NCBI GenBank assembly: GCA_965213525.1
Contig: OZ243889.1
Span: forward strand, 2,480,001-2,544,000
Direction: 5' to 3'
Origin: G965213525 sp965213525
Lineage (GTDB): Bacteria > Actinomycetota > Acidimicrobiia > Acidimicrobiales > Poriferisodalaceae
Length of the DNA: 64,000 nucleotides
This document shows positions 1-8,839 of this stretch, piece by piece. The position numbers and the translations under genes are program-made. The number at the start of each line of letters is the position of its first letter. Position 1 is the stretch's first letter. The notes under the pieces were generated by a model, which saw nothing but the letters and a program-made list of their open reading frames with translations, had not been told where the DNA came from and did no database searches.

Positions 1-233
1 TCGGCTGGCGGGGCCCTGGTTGCTACGTGTTCTTGTCTGCTGTGTTCGGGCTCATCTTCTGGGGCACTGCTGGCCTCTTCGCCTCCGCTGCGAGGCGCTT
101 ACGGAGCTGACGGGATCCGACCTCAGATCGTCGTGCTCGCCCCCCGGGCTCAGCGGCACCACGTTCGGGAGGTCCGGCGCACGTCCCTCTCTCCTTTCGC
201 CGCTTCCGTCTGTCGAGCCGCTTCGCGTCGTTC

Positions 234-1271
234 TCAGTTCTGAGGTGGCCCGGGGGCCGTCTGCCAGAAGGCGTCGAGCAGCCGGTCGGCCGCCACCGAC
301 GGGGTGAGCTCGGCGTCGCGCACCAACGCCTCGACCCGCTCGATCTCGATGCGCACCGACGGCGCCGAGCGCAGCGCATCGAGCAGCCGGTCCTCGACCG
401 TGGACCACAACCACCCGAGGCGCTGGGCCCGGCGACGCTCGGCCAGCTCACCGGACCCCCCGAGCAGCCGGCGGTGCGACAGCACCCGCTCCCACACGAC
501 GTCCAGGCCGTCACCGGTCAGCGCGCTCGCCACCTCGACCGTGGGCGTCCACGTGGTCGACGCCGGCGTCAGCAGGTGCAGCGCGTTGGCGTAGTCACGC
601 CGGGCCTGGCGGGCGCGCCGCTCGTCGAGGTCGGCCTTGTTGACCACCACCAGATCGGCCACCTCGAGGATGCCCTTCTTGATGCCCTGCAGCTCGTCAC
701 CGGCGTTGGGCAGCATCAACACGCAGAAGAAGTCGACCATGTCGGCCACGACGGTCTCGCTCTGGCCGACCCCGACGGTCTCGACGATGACGACGTCGTA
801 CCCCGCCGCTTCGACCACCACCATCGACTCCCTCGTGGCCCGGGCCACGCCGCCCAGGGTGCCGCTCGTCGGGGAGGGACGCACGAAGGCAGCAGGGTCG
901 GTGGCGAGGCGGGCCATCCGGGTCTTGTCCCCCAGGATCGACCCGCCGGTGCGCCCGCTCGTCGGATCGACGGCGAGCACCGCCACCCGATGCCCCTCGG
1001 CGGTCAGGCGGGTGCCGAACGCCTCGACGAAGGTGCTCTTGCCCACCCCGGGCACGCCGGTGATGCCGAGGCGCACCGACGAGCCCACACCGTCCGTTCC
1101 GGTCTCGGCCGGCCCGCCGGACAGGGCGACGAGCAGCTCGTCGGCGGCGGCCCGGTGGGCCGGGTTGCGACTCTCGACCAGGGTGATGGCCCGCCCGAGG
1201 GACGCCCGCTGGCCGGCGCGGACGCCGGCGACTAACGCATCGACGTCGATCGCGGCGGAGACCTCAGCCAC
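234..1271 (-). CDS. meaB: MeaB/ArgK-type GTPase, methylmalonyl-CoA mutase chaperone
   Basis: P-loop GTPase of the MeaB/ArgK group. In this family the protein escorts adenosylcobalamin into methylmalonyl-CoA mutase and protects it from inactivation. The Walker A motif GVPGVGKST is at residues 72-80, an ETVGVGQSE switch segment at about 164-172, and the guanine-specificity motif NKAD at 211-214. The 345-aa length is normal. The GTG start lies 18 nt after the mutB stop with no strong Shine-Dalgarno, so it is probably the third gene of mutA-mutB-meaB. The old name ArgK (arginine/ornithine transport kinase) is unlikely given this context. Confidence 0.93.
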   Translation of the reverse strand: MAEVSAAIDVDALVAGVRAGQRASLGRAITLVESRNPAHRAAADELLVALSGGPAETGTDGVGSSVRLGITGVPGVGKSTFVEAFGTRLTAEGHRVAVLAVDPTSGRTGGSILGDKTRMARLATDPAAFVRPSPTSGTLGGVARATRESMVVVEAAGYDVVIVETVGVGQSETVVADMVDFFCVLMLPNAGDELQGIKKGILEVADLVVVNKADLDERRARQARRDYANALHLLTPASTTWTPTVEVASALTGDGLDVVWERVLSHRRLLGGSGELAERRRAQRLGWLWSTVEDRLLDALRSAPSVRIEIERVEALVRDAELTPSVAADRLLDAFWQTAPGPPQN

Positions 1272-1289
1272 CGGACGGCGGCGGCGGGC

Positions 1290-3458
1290 TCACGTCGTGG
1301 CGCCCGCGTGCCCGAGACGCCGCCCCAGCTCGCCGAGCAGCTCCTCGGCGGCCTCGGCGATGACGGTGCCGGGCCCGAACACTGCCGCCGCGCCGAGCCC
1401 GCGCAACCGGGCGACGTCGTCGGGGGGGACCACGCCGCCGACGACCACCATGATGTCGGGGCGGCCCTCGTCGGCCAGCGCGTCACGCAGGGCCGGCACG
1501 AGGGTGAGGTGCCCGGCGGCCAACGACGAGGCCCCGACGACGTGCACGTCGTTCTCCACGGCTTGGCGGGCCGCCTCGGCCGGGGTCTGGAACAGCGGTC
1601 CGACGTCGACGTCGAAACCGAGATCGGCGAAGGCGGTGGCGATCACCTTCTGGCCGCGGTCGTGGCCGTCCTGGCCCATCTTGGCCACCAGGATGCGGGG
1701 CCGGCGGCCGTCGGCGACGGCGAACTCCTCGGCCAGGGCCCGCACCCGCTCGATGCGATCGTCCGCAGCGGCTTCGGCCCGGTACACCCCGGCGATGGTA
1801 CGGACCTCGGCGGTGTGGCGACCCCACACCCGTTCGAGAGCGTCGGAGATCTCTCCGACGGTCGCCTGGGCCCGCGCGGCGTCGACGGCCAGGGCCAACA
1901 GGTTGCCCTCGCCGGTCTCGGCGCAGCGGGTGAGGGCGTCCAGCGCTGGGCGCAGCACGTGGTCGTCGCGCTCGGCCCGCAGGCGGTCGAGCTTGGCAAG
2001 CTGCTCGCGGCGCACCTGGGTGTTGTCGATGCGCAGCACGTCGAGCGCCTCGGGCTCGTCGAGGCGATATCGGTTGACCCCGACGATGGTCTGGGCGCCG
2101 GTGTCGATGCGGGCCTGGGTGCGCGCCGCGGCCTCTTCGATGCGCAGCTTGGGGATGCCCGCCGAGATCGCCTCGGCCATGCCCCCGGTGCCCTCGACCT
2201 CAGCGATGTGGGTCCACGCCCGATCGGCCAGCTCGGCGGTGAGTCGCTCGACGTGGTAGCTGCCGCCCCACGGGTCGATGACGGCGGTGGTGCCCGACTC
2301 CTGTTGGAGGAACAGCTGGGTGTTGCGGGCGATGCGGGCGCTGAAGTCGGTGGGCAGGGCGAGGGCCTCGTCGAGGCTGTTGGTGTGCAGGCTCTGGGTG
2401 TGTCCCTGGGTGGCCGCCATCGCCTCGACGCAGGTGCGCACGACGTTGTTGAACACGTCCTGGGCGGTGAGCGACCAGCCCGAGGTCTGGCTGTGGGTGC
2501 GCAGCGACCGGGCCTTGGCGTTGGTGGGCTCGAAGTCGGCCATCAACCGGGCCCACAGCAACCGGGCCGCCCGCAGCTTGGCCACCTCCATGAAGAAGTC
2601 CATGCCGATGGCCCAGAAGAAGCTGAGCCGCGGGGCGAAGGCGTCGACGTCGAGCCCGGCGGCCAGTCCGGCCCGGACGTACTCGACGCCGTCGGCGAGG
2701 GTGTAGGCGAGCTCGAGGTCAGCCGTCGCCCCCGCCTCTTGCATGTGGTAGCCGGAGATGGAGATCGAGTTGAAGCGGGGCATCTTCTCGGAGGTGAACG
2801 AGAAGATGTCCGAGATGATCCGCATGGAGGGCTTGGGGGGATAGATGTAGGTGTTGCGGACCATGAACTCCTTGAGGATGTCGTTCTGGATGGTCCCCGA
2901 CAGCTGCCCGGGCGACACCCCCTGCTCCTCGGCGGCGACGATGTAGAGGGCGAGCACCGGCAGGACGGCGCCGTTCATCGTCATCGACACCGACATTTGG
3001 TCGAGCGGGATGCCGTCGAAGAGCTGGCGCATGTCGAGGATCGAATCGATGGCCACGCCGGCCATGCCCACATCGCCGGCAACCCGCTCGTGATCGGAGT
3101 CATAGCCCCGGTGGGTGGCCAGATCGAAGGCGATCGACAACCCCTTCTGCCCGGCGGCCAGGTTGCGGCGGTAGAAGGCGTTGGACTCGACGGCGGTGGA
3201 GAACCCGGCGTACTGGCGGATCGTCCACGGGTGGTTCACGTACATCGTGGCGTACGGGCCCCGGACGAAGGGCGGGAGGCCCGGGTAGGTGTCGAGGTGA
3301 TCGAGGCCGGCCCGGTCGACCGAGGTGTGCACGCTGTGGACGTCGATGCCCTCGGGGGTGGGGGTCGAGGTCACCGGCGGCGCGGCCGCTGGGCCCTGGG
3401 ACGGTGGTCCGAGATCCACCCGAGAGAAGTCGGGCACACGGCCGGTGGTCGAGGTCAC
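1290..3458 (-). CDS. mutB: methylmalonyl-CoA mutase large (catalytic) subunit
   Basis: Adenosylcobalamin-dependent isomerase that interconverts methylmalonyl-CoA and succinyl-CoA. It has an N-terminal TIM-barrel substrate domain and a C-terminal B12-binding domain with the base-off motif D597-x-H599-x-x-G602 (in GQDGHDRGQK). I chose the GTG at 3458 because it overlaps the mutA stop by 4 nt (GTGA); this gives 722 aa, the usual length. Longer upstream readings run antisense-like through mutA and are not believable. The 4-nt overlap suggests translational coupling, consistent with the heterodimer. Together with acyl-CoA dehydrogenase, crotonase and EtfD-like genes elsewhere in the window it points to propionyl-CoA metabolism. 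Confidence 0.96.
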   Translation of the reverse strand: MTSTTGRVPDFSRVDLGPPSQGPAAAPPVTSTPTPEGIDVHSVHTSVDRAGLDHLDTYPGLPPFVRGPYATMYVNHPWTIRQYAGFSTAVESNAFYRRNLAAGQKGLSIAFDLATHRGYDSDHERVAGDVGMAGVAIDSILDMRQLFDGIPLDQMSVSMTMNGAVLPVLALYIVAAEEQGVSPGQLSGTIQNDILKEFMVRNTYIYPPKPSMRIISDIFSFTSEKMPRFNSISISGYHMQEAGATADLELAYTLADGVEYVRAGLAAGLDVDAFAPRLSFFWAIGMDFFMEVAKLRAARLLWARLMADFEPTNAKARSLRTHSQTSGWSLTAQDVFNNVVRTCVEAMAATQGHTQSLHTNSLDEALALPTDFSARIARNTQLFLQQESGTTAVIDPWGGSYHVERLTAELADRAWTHIAEVEGTGGMAEAISAGIPKLRIEEAAARTQARIDTGAQTIVGVNRYRLDEPEALDVLRIDNTQVRREQLAKLDRLRAERDDHVLRPALDALTRCAETGEGNLLALAVDAARAQATVGEISDALERVWGRHTAEVRTIAGVYRAEAAADDRIERVRALAEEFAVADGRRPRILVAKMGQDGHDRGQKVIATAFADLGFDVDVGPLFQTPAEAARQAVENDVHVVGASSLAAGHLTLVPALRDALADEGRPDIMVVVGGVVPPDDVARLRGLGAAAVFGPGTVIAEAAEELLGELGRRLGHAGATT

Positions 3459-5458
3459 GATGACACCCCCAGGGTGCGGTGCAGGCTCGTCAGGGCGGCC
3501 ACGGCATCGTCGCCGAGGGCGAGGCGGCCGTCGGCGCCGGCGATCTCGGCGGTCCCGGCGACGAGCACGGTCGAGGCCCCGGCGTCGGTCAGCGCCGACA
3601 CCACCTCGGCGCCCTCGGCGGCGTATCGATCGTCCGAGGAGCACACGCAGGCCACGTCGGTGGCGGTGGCGGTGAACGCCTCGACGATGGCGGCGATGTC
3701 GCCGGGGGCCTCGGGACCGACGGCCTCGACGCCGCCGGCGGCGAGCAGGTTGGTGACGAAGCCGGTGCGGGTGGCGTGCTCGGCGAGGGCGCCGAGGTTG
3801 GCGAGGAAGACCCGTGGTCGGTGGCCCGTGGCCTGGCGGTGCGCCTCGGCTGCGGCGCGCAGCTCGTCGAACGGGCCGCTGAGGCGGTGGACGGGCAGTG
3901 GCTCGCCGTCGGAGGGCTCGCCCCGGACGATGGGCCCGATCGCCGCCCCGGCGTCGAGGACGTCGCGCCACCCGGTGGCGGCCACGGCGTCGGCGGCGGC
4001 GAGCTCGAGCGAGGCCGCCACGTCGGCAGGGTCGACCGGAGCCGTGGGCACCGGGTCCTCGTCGAGGAGGGGGAACTCCGACACGCCGGTCAGCGGTGCC
4101 CGGCGGGTGGCGATGCGCCGGCTGCGGGCCTCGTGGGCCTCGGCGAGGGCTGCCGCGAGGGAGCCGTCGTCGAGGGCGGCCAGGATGCCACCGGCGGCCT
4201 CGAGGGCCCGGAAGCGCTCCCAGGCCACCTCAGCCAGGCGCTCGGTGCGATGCTCGACGTACCACGAGCCGCCCGCCGGGTCGACGACACGGGTGAGGTG
4301 CGCCTCCTCGGCCAGCACGATCTGGGTGTTGCGGGCCAGGCGTCGCCCGAACGCCTCGGCCACGCCGACGGCTTGGTCATAAGGAGCCACCGTCACCACG
4401 TCGGCGGCGGCCACCGCGGCGGCGAAGCACCCGGCGGTGCCCCGCAGCAGGTTGACCCAGGGGTCGGTGCGGGTGAGGACCCGATCGGCGGTGCGGGCGT
4501 GCAGGTGCAGGGCGCGCCCCGGCTCGGCCACCCCGCAGGCCTCGGCCAGCCTCGACCAGCAGCGGCGGGCGGCTCGCAGCTTGGCGATGGAGCCGAACAC
4601 GTCGGCGTCGACGGCCACGGTGGCCTCGAGCGAGCCGAGGATCACCTCGGGGGCCACCTCGACGCGCTCGGCGGCACGCAGCAGCTCGGCCGCCGAGGCC
4701 AACAGCACGGCGAGCTCCTGGGCGGGGGTGGCGCCGGCACCCACGTAGGTTGCGGTGTCCAGGCCGAGCACCCGCACCTTGGGGTGGCTGGCGGCGAGCT
4801 CGGCCGCCATCTCGGCGGCCAGCCCGAGCGTCTCGGCGACGTCACCGGGCGACCACCCTGAGGCGGCACGGGCGGCGATGGGGTCGACGCGCAACGAGCC
4901 GAGCACCTTGGCGGCGGCCACACCCCGCCGCTCGGCGACGGCCAGCAGCGCCGCCCCGGCGGCGAGGCCGGCGTGCCCGGCGTCGAGGGCGACGGGCGCC
5001 AGGTCGACCATCACCCCGTCGAGCAGGCGGTCGAGCTGGTCGACGGTGCGGATGGCCACCCCGTCGACGGCCACGTCGCCGCGCACCCACGACGATCGGC
5101 CGAGGCGAGCCTCGGCGTCGAAGCGGATCTGCGCCGAGGTGGCGCCCCGTGCCAGATCGGCCAGGATCGCCGCGTTGGCCCGGGCCAGGTCGGGGTCGAC
5201 CTGTTCGACGCGCACGTCCCACGCCGCCGGACTGGCCGAGGCACCTCGGGTGAACGGCGCCGCGCCGGGCACGCCCGCCGGGTCATCAGCGGTCGGGGCA
5301 GTGGCCTCGGTGTAGAGCGGCTCGAGGACCAGACCGTCCTCGATCTGCGTGCGCAGCGTGTCGAAGGGCTTGCCCCGCAGCGCCGTGGCCACGGCCGCCT
5401 CCCAGGCGGCGGCGTCGCCGGGTGCGACGTCGCCGGCCACGGTCGAGGTGTCGTCCAT
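3455..5458 (-). CDS. mutA: methylmalonyl-CoA mutase small subunit
   Basis: Non-catalytic partner of MutB, 667 aa. It has the same barrel plus C-terminal flavodoxin-like layout, but the C-terminal domain lacks the DxHxxG cobalamin ligand motif, as expected for the small subunit. The ATG at 5458 is preceded by AGGAG 7 nt upstream, so the start is well supported. The stop overlaps the mutB start. It is first in the mutA-mutB-meaB unit; the toxin gene upstream ends 74 nt away on the same strand. Confidence 0.93.
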   Translation of the reverse strand: MDDTSTVAGDVAPGDAAAWEAAVATALRGKPFDTLRTQIEDGLVLEPLYTEATAPTADDPAGVPGAAPFTRGASASPAAWDVRVEQVDPDLARANAAILADLARGATSAQIRFDAEARLGRSSWVRGDVAVDGVAIRTVDQLDRLLDGVMVDLAPVALDAGHAGLAAGAALLAVAERRGVAAAKVLGSLRVDPIAARAASGWSPGDVAETLGLAAEMAAELAASHPKVRVLGLDTATYVGAGATPAQELAVLLASAAELLRAAERVEVAPEVILGSLEATVAVDADVFGSIAKLRAARRCWSRLAEACGVAEPGRALHLHARTADRVLTRTDPWVNLLRGTAGCFAAAVAAADVVTVAPYDQAVGVAEAFGRRLARNTQIVLAEEAHLTRVVDPAGGSWYVEHRTERLAEVAWERFRALEAAGGILAALDDGSLAAALAEAHEARSRRIATRRAPLTGVSEFPLLDEDPVPTAPVDPADVAASLELAAADAVAATGWRDVLDAGAAIGPIVRGEPSDGEPLPVHRLSGPFDELRAAAEAHRQATGHRPRVFLANLGALAEHATRTGFVTNLLAAGGVEAVGPEAPGDIAAIVEAFTATATDVACVCSSDDRYAAEGAEVVSALTDAGASTVLVAGTAEIAGADGRLALGDDAVAALTSLHRTLGVSS

Positions 5459-5532
5459 CGGGTGCTCCTGAGGCCGCTCAACCGCCGATGGTACGTGCGG
5501 CCGACGCGGCGCACGAGCCCGCCGACCGGCGG

Positions 5533-5874
5533 CTAGGGCAGCTCCAGGATGGTCGCCGTCGTCTCGCGCAGCTGGGCCAGCACGCTCGGGCCGACGTTGC
5601 CCCCCACGCCGGCGATGCACCGGGGCGACACCGCCCGGAGGTGCTGGCACTGCCCCGCCGAGACGACACCGAGGCCGGTCGTCGGGTCGGGCTCCACCAC
5701 GACCTCGGACTGGTACGAGCGGATCGTGCTCGTCAGCGGCACGACGTGCACGACGGTGGGGATCAGATCGAGAACCCGCTGGGCCGTCACCACGACGGCG
5801 GGACGGAGGAAGGCGGCTTCGGCTCCCCTCGGCGTGCCGAGCTCGAGGTCGACGACGTCACCCGAGCGGAGCAT
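5533..5874 (-). CDS. MazF/PemK-like toxin (putative mRNA interferase)
   Basis: 113 aa with the CcdB/PemK beta-barrel pattern: N-terminal RSGDVVDLELG, then RPAVVVTAQ, HVVPLTSTIRS, and a C-terminal LRAVSPRCI region. MazF/PemK proteins cleave mRNA and are held inactive by a cognate antitoxin usually encoded just upstream. The ATG at 5874 overlaps by 17 nt a 39-codon reading frame that ends inside it (5858-5977), the only visible antitoxin candidate. It sits between the mut operon and an AT-richer pocket with gene relics, so it may be mobile-derived. Activity is not shown; key active-site residues cannot be confirmed by eye. Confidence 0.75.
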   Translation of the reverse strand: MLRSGDVVDLELGTPRGAEAAFLRPAVVVTAQRVLDLIPTVVHVVPLTSTIRSYQSEVVVEPDPTTGLGVVSAGQCQHLRAVSPRCIAGVGGNVGPSVLAQLRETTATILELP

Positions 5875-5977
5875 CGAGCCAGGCCGTCTCCTCGTCGCTG
5901 GGTCGCCGGGTGTGGTGGGCCGGGCGCTTGGGGGAGTCGAGTCGGCGCGCCGGGGCGGGTCGGGGGGTGGCGGTCAT
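5858..5977 (-). CDS. tiny ORF, possible antitoxin of the adjacent MazF-like toxin
   Basis: 39-aa ORF ending RRPSDEETAWLDAPLG, overlapping the toxin start by 17 nt. Position and overlap are typical for an antitoxin, and the acidic/amphipathic C-terminal end resembles toxin-binding tails. It is shorter than usual MazE-type antitoxins and has no N-terminal DNA-binding fold that I can see and no clear ribosome-binding site. It could be a degraded remnant or a spurious ORF. Confidence 0.35.
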   Translation of the reverse strand: MTATPRPAPARRLDSPKRPAHHTRRPSDEETAWLDAPLG

Positions 5978-6209
5978 GGGTGGTGTGTCGGGTCGAGGTG
6001 TTCGGTTGGCGGGTGCGGGGCGCCCGTGGGAGAGTCACCGCTGTTTGGTCAGGGCGGCGCCAGGTCCGTACAAGGTGCTTGCGGCGTGTCTACACGGCGT
6101 GGGCGTGGATGCGGTTGACGGGATTGTTGAGTGAGCTGCAACGGCGGCGAAGGACCTCCGCCCCCCGCACCTACTGAGCAGGGGGTTTTATGACCGCGAG
6201 GTGGATTTA

Positions 6210-6413
6210 ATGCGCAAGGTTCTGTCTGCGTCTGGTCGGCTTATAGTTGCGTGGGTAGTCTTGTCGTTCGTTGTGATCGTAACGCACCTGGTGATCGTCG
6301 GTGAATCCGACCCTCTCTCCGTCGAATACGTCGGCTTCGCCCTCATAGTCGGCGGTCTCTTTGTTGTCGCAACCACGTTCAGGACGTTACGAGGGCGGCC
6401 GGGGCCGCGATGA
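6210..6413 (+). CDS. small two-helix membrane protein, unknown function
   Basis: 67 aa with two hydrophobic segments (about residues 10-30 and 40-57) around a short polar loop and a basic C-terminus (RTLRGRPGPR). The ATG at 6210 is preceded by GAGGTGG about 5 nt upstream; a GTG at 6201 is the alternative. The gene is clearly less GC-rich than its neighbours, with codons such as TTA, ATA and GTA, which suggests recent acquisition. I do not recognise the family. Neighbours are the toxin locus and two gene relics. Confidence 0.55.
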   Translation: MRKVLSASGRLIVAWVVLSFVVIVTHLVIVGESDPLSVEYVGFALIVGGLFVVATTFRTLRGRPGPR

Positions 6414-6444
6414 CAGACGACGCCCGGCGTGTCGACATGTCGAC

Positions 6445-6605
6445 TCAGCAGGGCTGGTTTCCTTGCAGGCCGCTCGCTCGTATCGCCTTCCCATTCCGGC
6501 CGCCGGCGAGCAGGATCGCCGCTCGAGGCGCCCGATGCGAATCGCGTCTGCGAGGATCCCCAGGGCGTCCTCCGCTCCCGGAGACAGCACCGAACGACGA
6601 GTCAC
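6445..6605 (-). pseudogene. relic of an XRE/HipB-like helix-turn-helix regulator
   Basis: The minus strand from 6605 reads a start resembling XRE antitoxin N-termini (VLSPGAEDALGILADAI, then RIGRLERR). The following helix-turn-helix part is no longer in frame. A neighbouring frame gives LAGGRNGKAIRASGLQGN, which resembles the expected HTH core, down to about 6445. I read this as a frameshifted, truncated regulator gene. It is an inference from pattern memory only. Confidence 0.35.
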
Positions 6606-6671
6606 CTAACCAATAGTTGTCATGGAATCGCCTCATGTTGACTATCTGTCCAGATCCGACGGGATGCGTCC

Positions 6672-6845
6672 CGACTGCGGCGAAGCCTGCGTCGACACGC
6701 TCAACCCTACGAGCACGTGCGCGACGAGCACTCCACCTTCACCTGGCTGCTGGAGCCGACGATCGAGCGCGCCGGGTTCGTCATCGAGGAGGCGGAGCAC
6801 TCCGCCGACGGCGTGTTCGCCGCCTACGTCGCGCGAGCGATCTGA
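6672..6845 (+). pseudogene. C-terminal fragment of a SAM-dependent methyltransferase
   Basis: The frame ending at TGA 6843-6845 encodes 45 recognisable residues containing YEHVRDEHSTFTWLLEP, TIERAGFVIEEAEHS and DGVFAAYVARA. This matches the C-terminal end of small class I methyltransferases, where a xEHSTFxWLLEP helix precedes an AGF strand. No SAM-binding N-terminal half precedes it, so it is a 3' gene fragment. Together with the minus-strand regulator relic it marks 6.4-6.9 kb as decayed DNA. Confidence 0.6.
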
Positions 6846-6885
6846 TCGCAGCAGCGCCGACCTCGCCCCCTCCGGCAACGGCGGG

Positions 6886-7869
6886 TCAGTAGCCCCGGGA
6901 CCGGTCGACGACGTTGCGCAGCTCGCGTCCCTCGGCAAGGCGGACGAGGTTGTCGACGCACAGCTCGGTGAGGCGACCGAAGTAGTCGGGGGAGATGGCG
7001 GCGATGTGGGGTGTGACGAGCAGCCCGGGCACGTCCCAGCGGGCGTCATCCGGCGGCAGCGGCTCGGTGTCGAACACGTCGAGCGCGGCGCCCCGCACCC
7101 GGCCCCGCTCCAGCGCAGCGACGAGGGCGTGGTGGTCGACGACGCCGCCGCGCGACACGTCGACGAGCAACGCCCCCTCGGCGAGAGCCCCGAGCTCGGC
7201 GGTGCCGATCAGTCCGGTCGTCGCCTCGGTGAGGGGTACGACCACCACGACGACGTCGGCGCCGGTGAGGACCTCGAGCCGGCGGGACGAGTCGACCACC
7301 CGGTCGATGCCCTCGACGGGAGCGCCCGAGCGACTGACCCCGTCGACGCGCAGACCGTTGGCCGCCAGGCCCGCAGCGATCGCCTCGCCGATGTGGCCGA
7401 GCCCCACCACCACCGCACGTCGGCCCGCCAGCGGGCCGTGCAGCACCCAGCGCCACTCACGACGGCGCTGCTGGTCGACGAGGCGGGGCACGTCGAGGTG
7501 CAGGGCGAGCACCATGCCCACCGCGAACTCCGCCATCTCGGGCAGGTGGATGCCGACGGCGTTGCACACCGTCACGTGCTCGCCGAGGTCGGGGGCGGGC
7601 AGCACCGAGTCCACCCCGGCCCCGGGGACCTGCAGGAGGCGCAGCGTCCGGGCGGCGGCCCAGTGCCCCGGTGGCGGGTGGAAGGCGATGAGGGCCTCCA
7701 TGTCGTCGAGCGCGGCGACGAAGGCGTCCTCGTCGTCGCCGACGGTGACGATCTCGGTGTCGTCGTGGCCGGCGGCGGCAAGGCCGTCGCGCAGCCCGTC
7801 GACCAAGAACCCCAGCGACGACTGGACGTGCACCCGGCTGAGCCCGGCGGCGTGGGAATCGCCGCTCAC
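6886..7869 (-). CDS. D-isomer-specific 2-hydroxyacid dehydrogenase
   Basis: 327-aa NAD(P)-dependent dehydrogenase of the D-2-hydroxyacid family. The Rossmann motif is VVVGLGHIGEAIA (GxGxxG). The catalytic triad is visible as Arg in VDVSRGGVV, Glu in FDTEPLPPD and His in VTPHIAA. Substrate is unknown; glyoxylate/hydroxypyruvate-type acids are typical. I chose GTG 7869; a TTG at 7887 is in frame, but that stretch belongs to an imperfect duplication of the upstream gene's 3' end (7854-7904 versus 7913-7963). It is the last gene of a three-gene overlapping unit with the oxidoreductase and metallo-beta-lactamase-fold genes. Confidence 0.88.
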   Translation of the reverse strand: MSGDSHAAGLSRVHVQSSLGFLVDGLRDGLAAAGHDDTEIVTVGDDEDAFVAALDDMEALIAFHPPPGHWAAARTLRLLQVPGAGVDSVLPAPDLGEHVTVCNAVGIHLPEMAEFAVGMVLALHLDVPRLVDQQRRREWRWVLHGPLAGRRAVVVGLGHIGEAIAAGLAANGLRVDGVSRSGAPVEGIDRVVDSSRRLEVLTGADVVVVVVPLTEATTGLIGTAELGALAEGALLVDVSRGGVVDHHALVAALERGRVRGAALDVFDTEPLPPDDARWDVPGLLVTPHIAAISPDYFGRLTELCVDNLVRLAEGRELRNVVDRSRGY

Positions 7870-7924
7870 CGGCTGACCCGCTGCCAACGTCCCGGCCCGA
7901 CCTCGACGGCGTCGGGACCGCCGC

Positions 7925-8839
7925 TCACCGAGTCACCCACCGCCAGCATCCCGGCTCGACCTCGGCGACCTGGCCCCGGCGGGCCATGCGCTCGACGTGC
8001 AGCTCGGCGGTGCGGCGCTCGACGGCATCGGCGAAGGGGTGCTCGACGTGAGGTCGGTAGACGAAGCGGTGCGCCGCCATCTCGTCGAGGGTGCGGGGCT
8101 CGACGAGGAACGCCGCCATCGCCTCGTCGCGACGGTCGATGACCGCGGCGAAGGCGTCGAGCAGCTCGAGGAACGCCGCCCGCCCCTCGACGATGCCCTT
8201 GTGGTGGAACGTCACGTACCAGCGGGCGTCGAGGTCACGGACGACGTCGAGGCTGGTGACGAAGTCGTCGAGGTCGCTCCAGACGTCGCCGTAGTACGGG
8301 CCGAAGCCGGTGAGATCGATGTCGGCGAGGTAGGCGACGCCGTCGGGCTCGACGACGAAGCCGGCGTGGCCCCGGGTGTGGCCGGGCAGGTGCAGCGCCT
8401 CGACGGTGACCCCACCGAGGTCGAAGGTGTGCCCGGCGGCGAAGCCTCGGGCGTCGGGGCGGGGGGCGTAGTGGAACTGCTCGACGAGCTGGGGCCCCCA
8501 CGTCGCCTCGACCTCGGCGCCGAGGCCGTAGATCGAGAGCAACCCGTCGAGCGAGCGCAGGGCGTGCACGTCGAGCTCGTGGCCCCACACGGTGGCCGAC
8601 GGGTAGCCGTCGAGCCCGACGACGTGGTCCTCGTGGCCGTGGCTGCACACGACGTGGTCCACCTCGACCGGGCAGCCCCCACGGGCCACCAACGAGGTGG
8701 ACGGGTCGATCAGCACGCGTCGGTCCGAACCGGCGACCACGACGCTGTTGCCCGCCGGGTAGCGGCCCTGGTCGTCGCCGACGAGCACGGTGGTGACGTC
8801 GCCGAGGCGGCGATCGGTGTCGGCGAAGGTCTCAGGCAC
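7925..8839 (-). CDS. metallo-beta-lactamase-fold hydrolase
   Basis: 304 aa. The metal-binding signature H67-x-H69-x-D71-H72 (SHGHEDH) is followed by a further His in LPGHTRGHAGF and an Asp in LADIDLTGFGP, the usual binuclear Zn site. Glyoxalase II-like or lactonase-like hydrolysis is typical of the fold; substrate unknown. The GTG start overlaps the stop of the oxidoreductase gene by 8 nt. The stop (CGGTGA) overlaps a GTG that could have been an earlier start of the next gene before a local duplication. Confidence 0.85.
   Translation of the reverse strand: MPETFADTDRRLGDVTTVLVGDDQGRYPAGNSVVVAGSDRRVLIDPSTSLVARGGCPVEVDHVVCSHGHEDHVVGLDGYPSATVWGHELDVHALRSLDGLLSIYGLGAEVEATWGPQLVEQFHYAPRPDARGFAAGHTFDLGGVTVEALHLPGHTRGHAGFVVEPDGVAYLADIDLTGFGPYYGDVWSDLDDFVTSLDVVRDLDARWYVTFHHKGIVEGRAAFLELLDAFAAVIDRRDEAMAAFLVEPRTLDEMAAHRFVYRPHVEHPFADAVERRTAELHVERMARRGQVAEVEPGCWRWVTR

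Noticed and set aside
1..233. Possible gene at the left edge
   Set aside because: Short frames on both strands without recognisable motifs; treated as spacer downstream of meaB.
1308..4382. Long plus-strand open frame (about 1000 codons) opposite mutA/mutB
   Set aside because: Antisense shadow of high-GC genes: composition is Gly/Asp/Arg-rich without domains, and the minus-strand genes are unambiguous.
6078..6180. Peptide-like tail RLTGLLSELQRRRRTSAP on the plus strand
   Set aside because: Looks slightly protein-like, but no start, domain or homologous context; could be another relic, not supportable.
6150..6190. CCCCC...GGGGGTTTT arrangement before the small membrane gene
   Set aside because: Stem of only 5 bp with a 14-nt loop; too weak to call a terminator.
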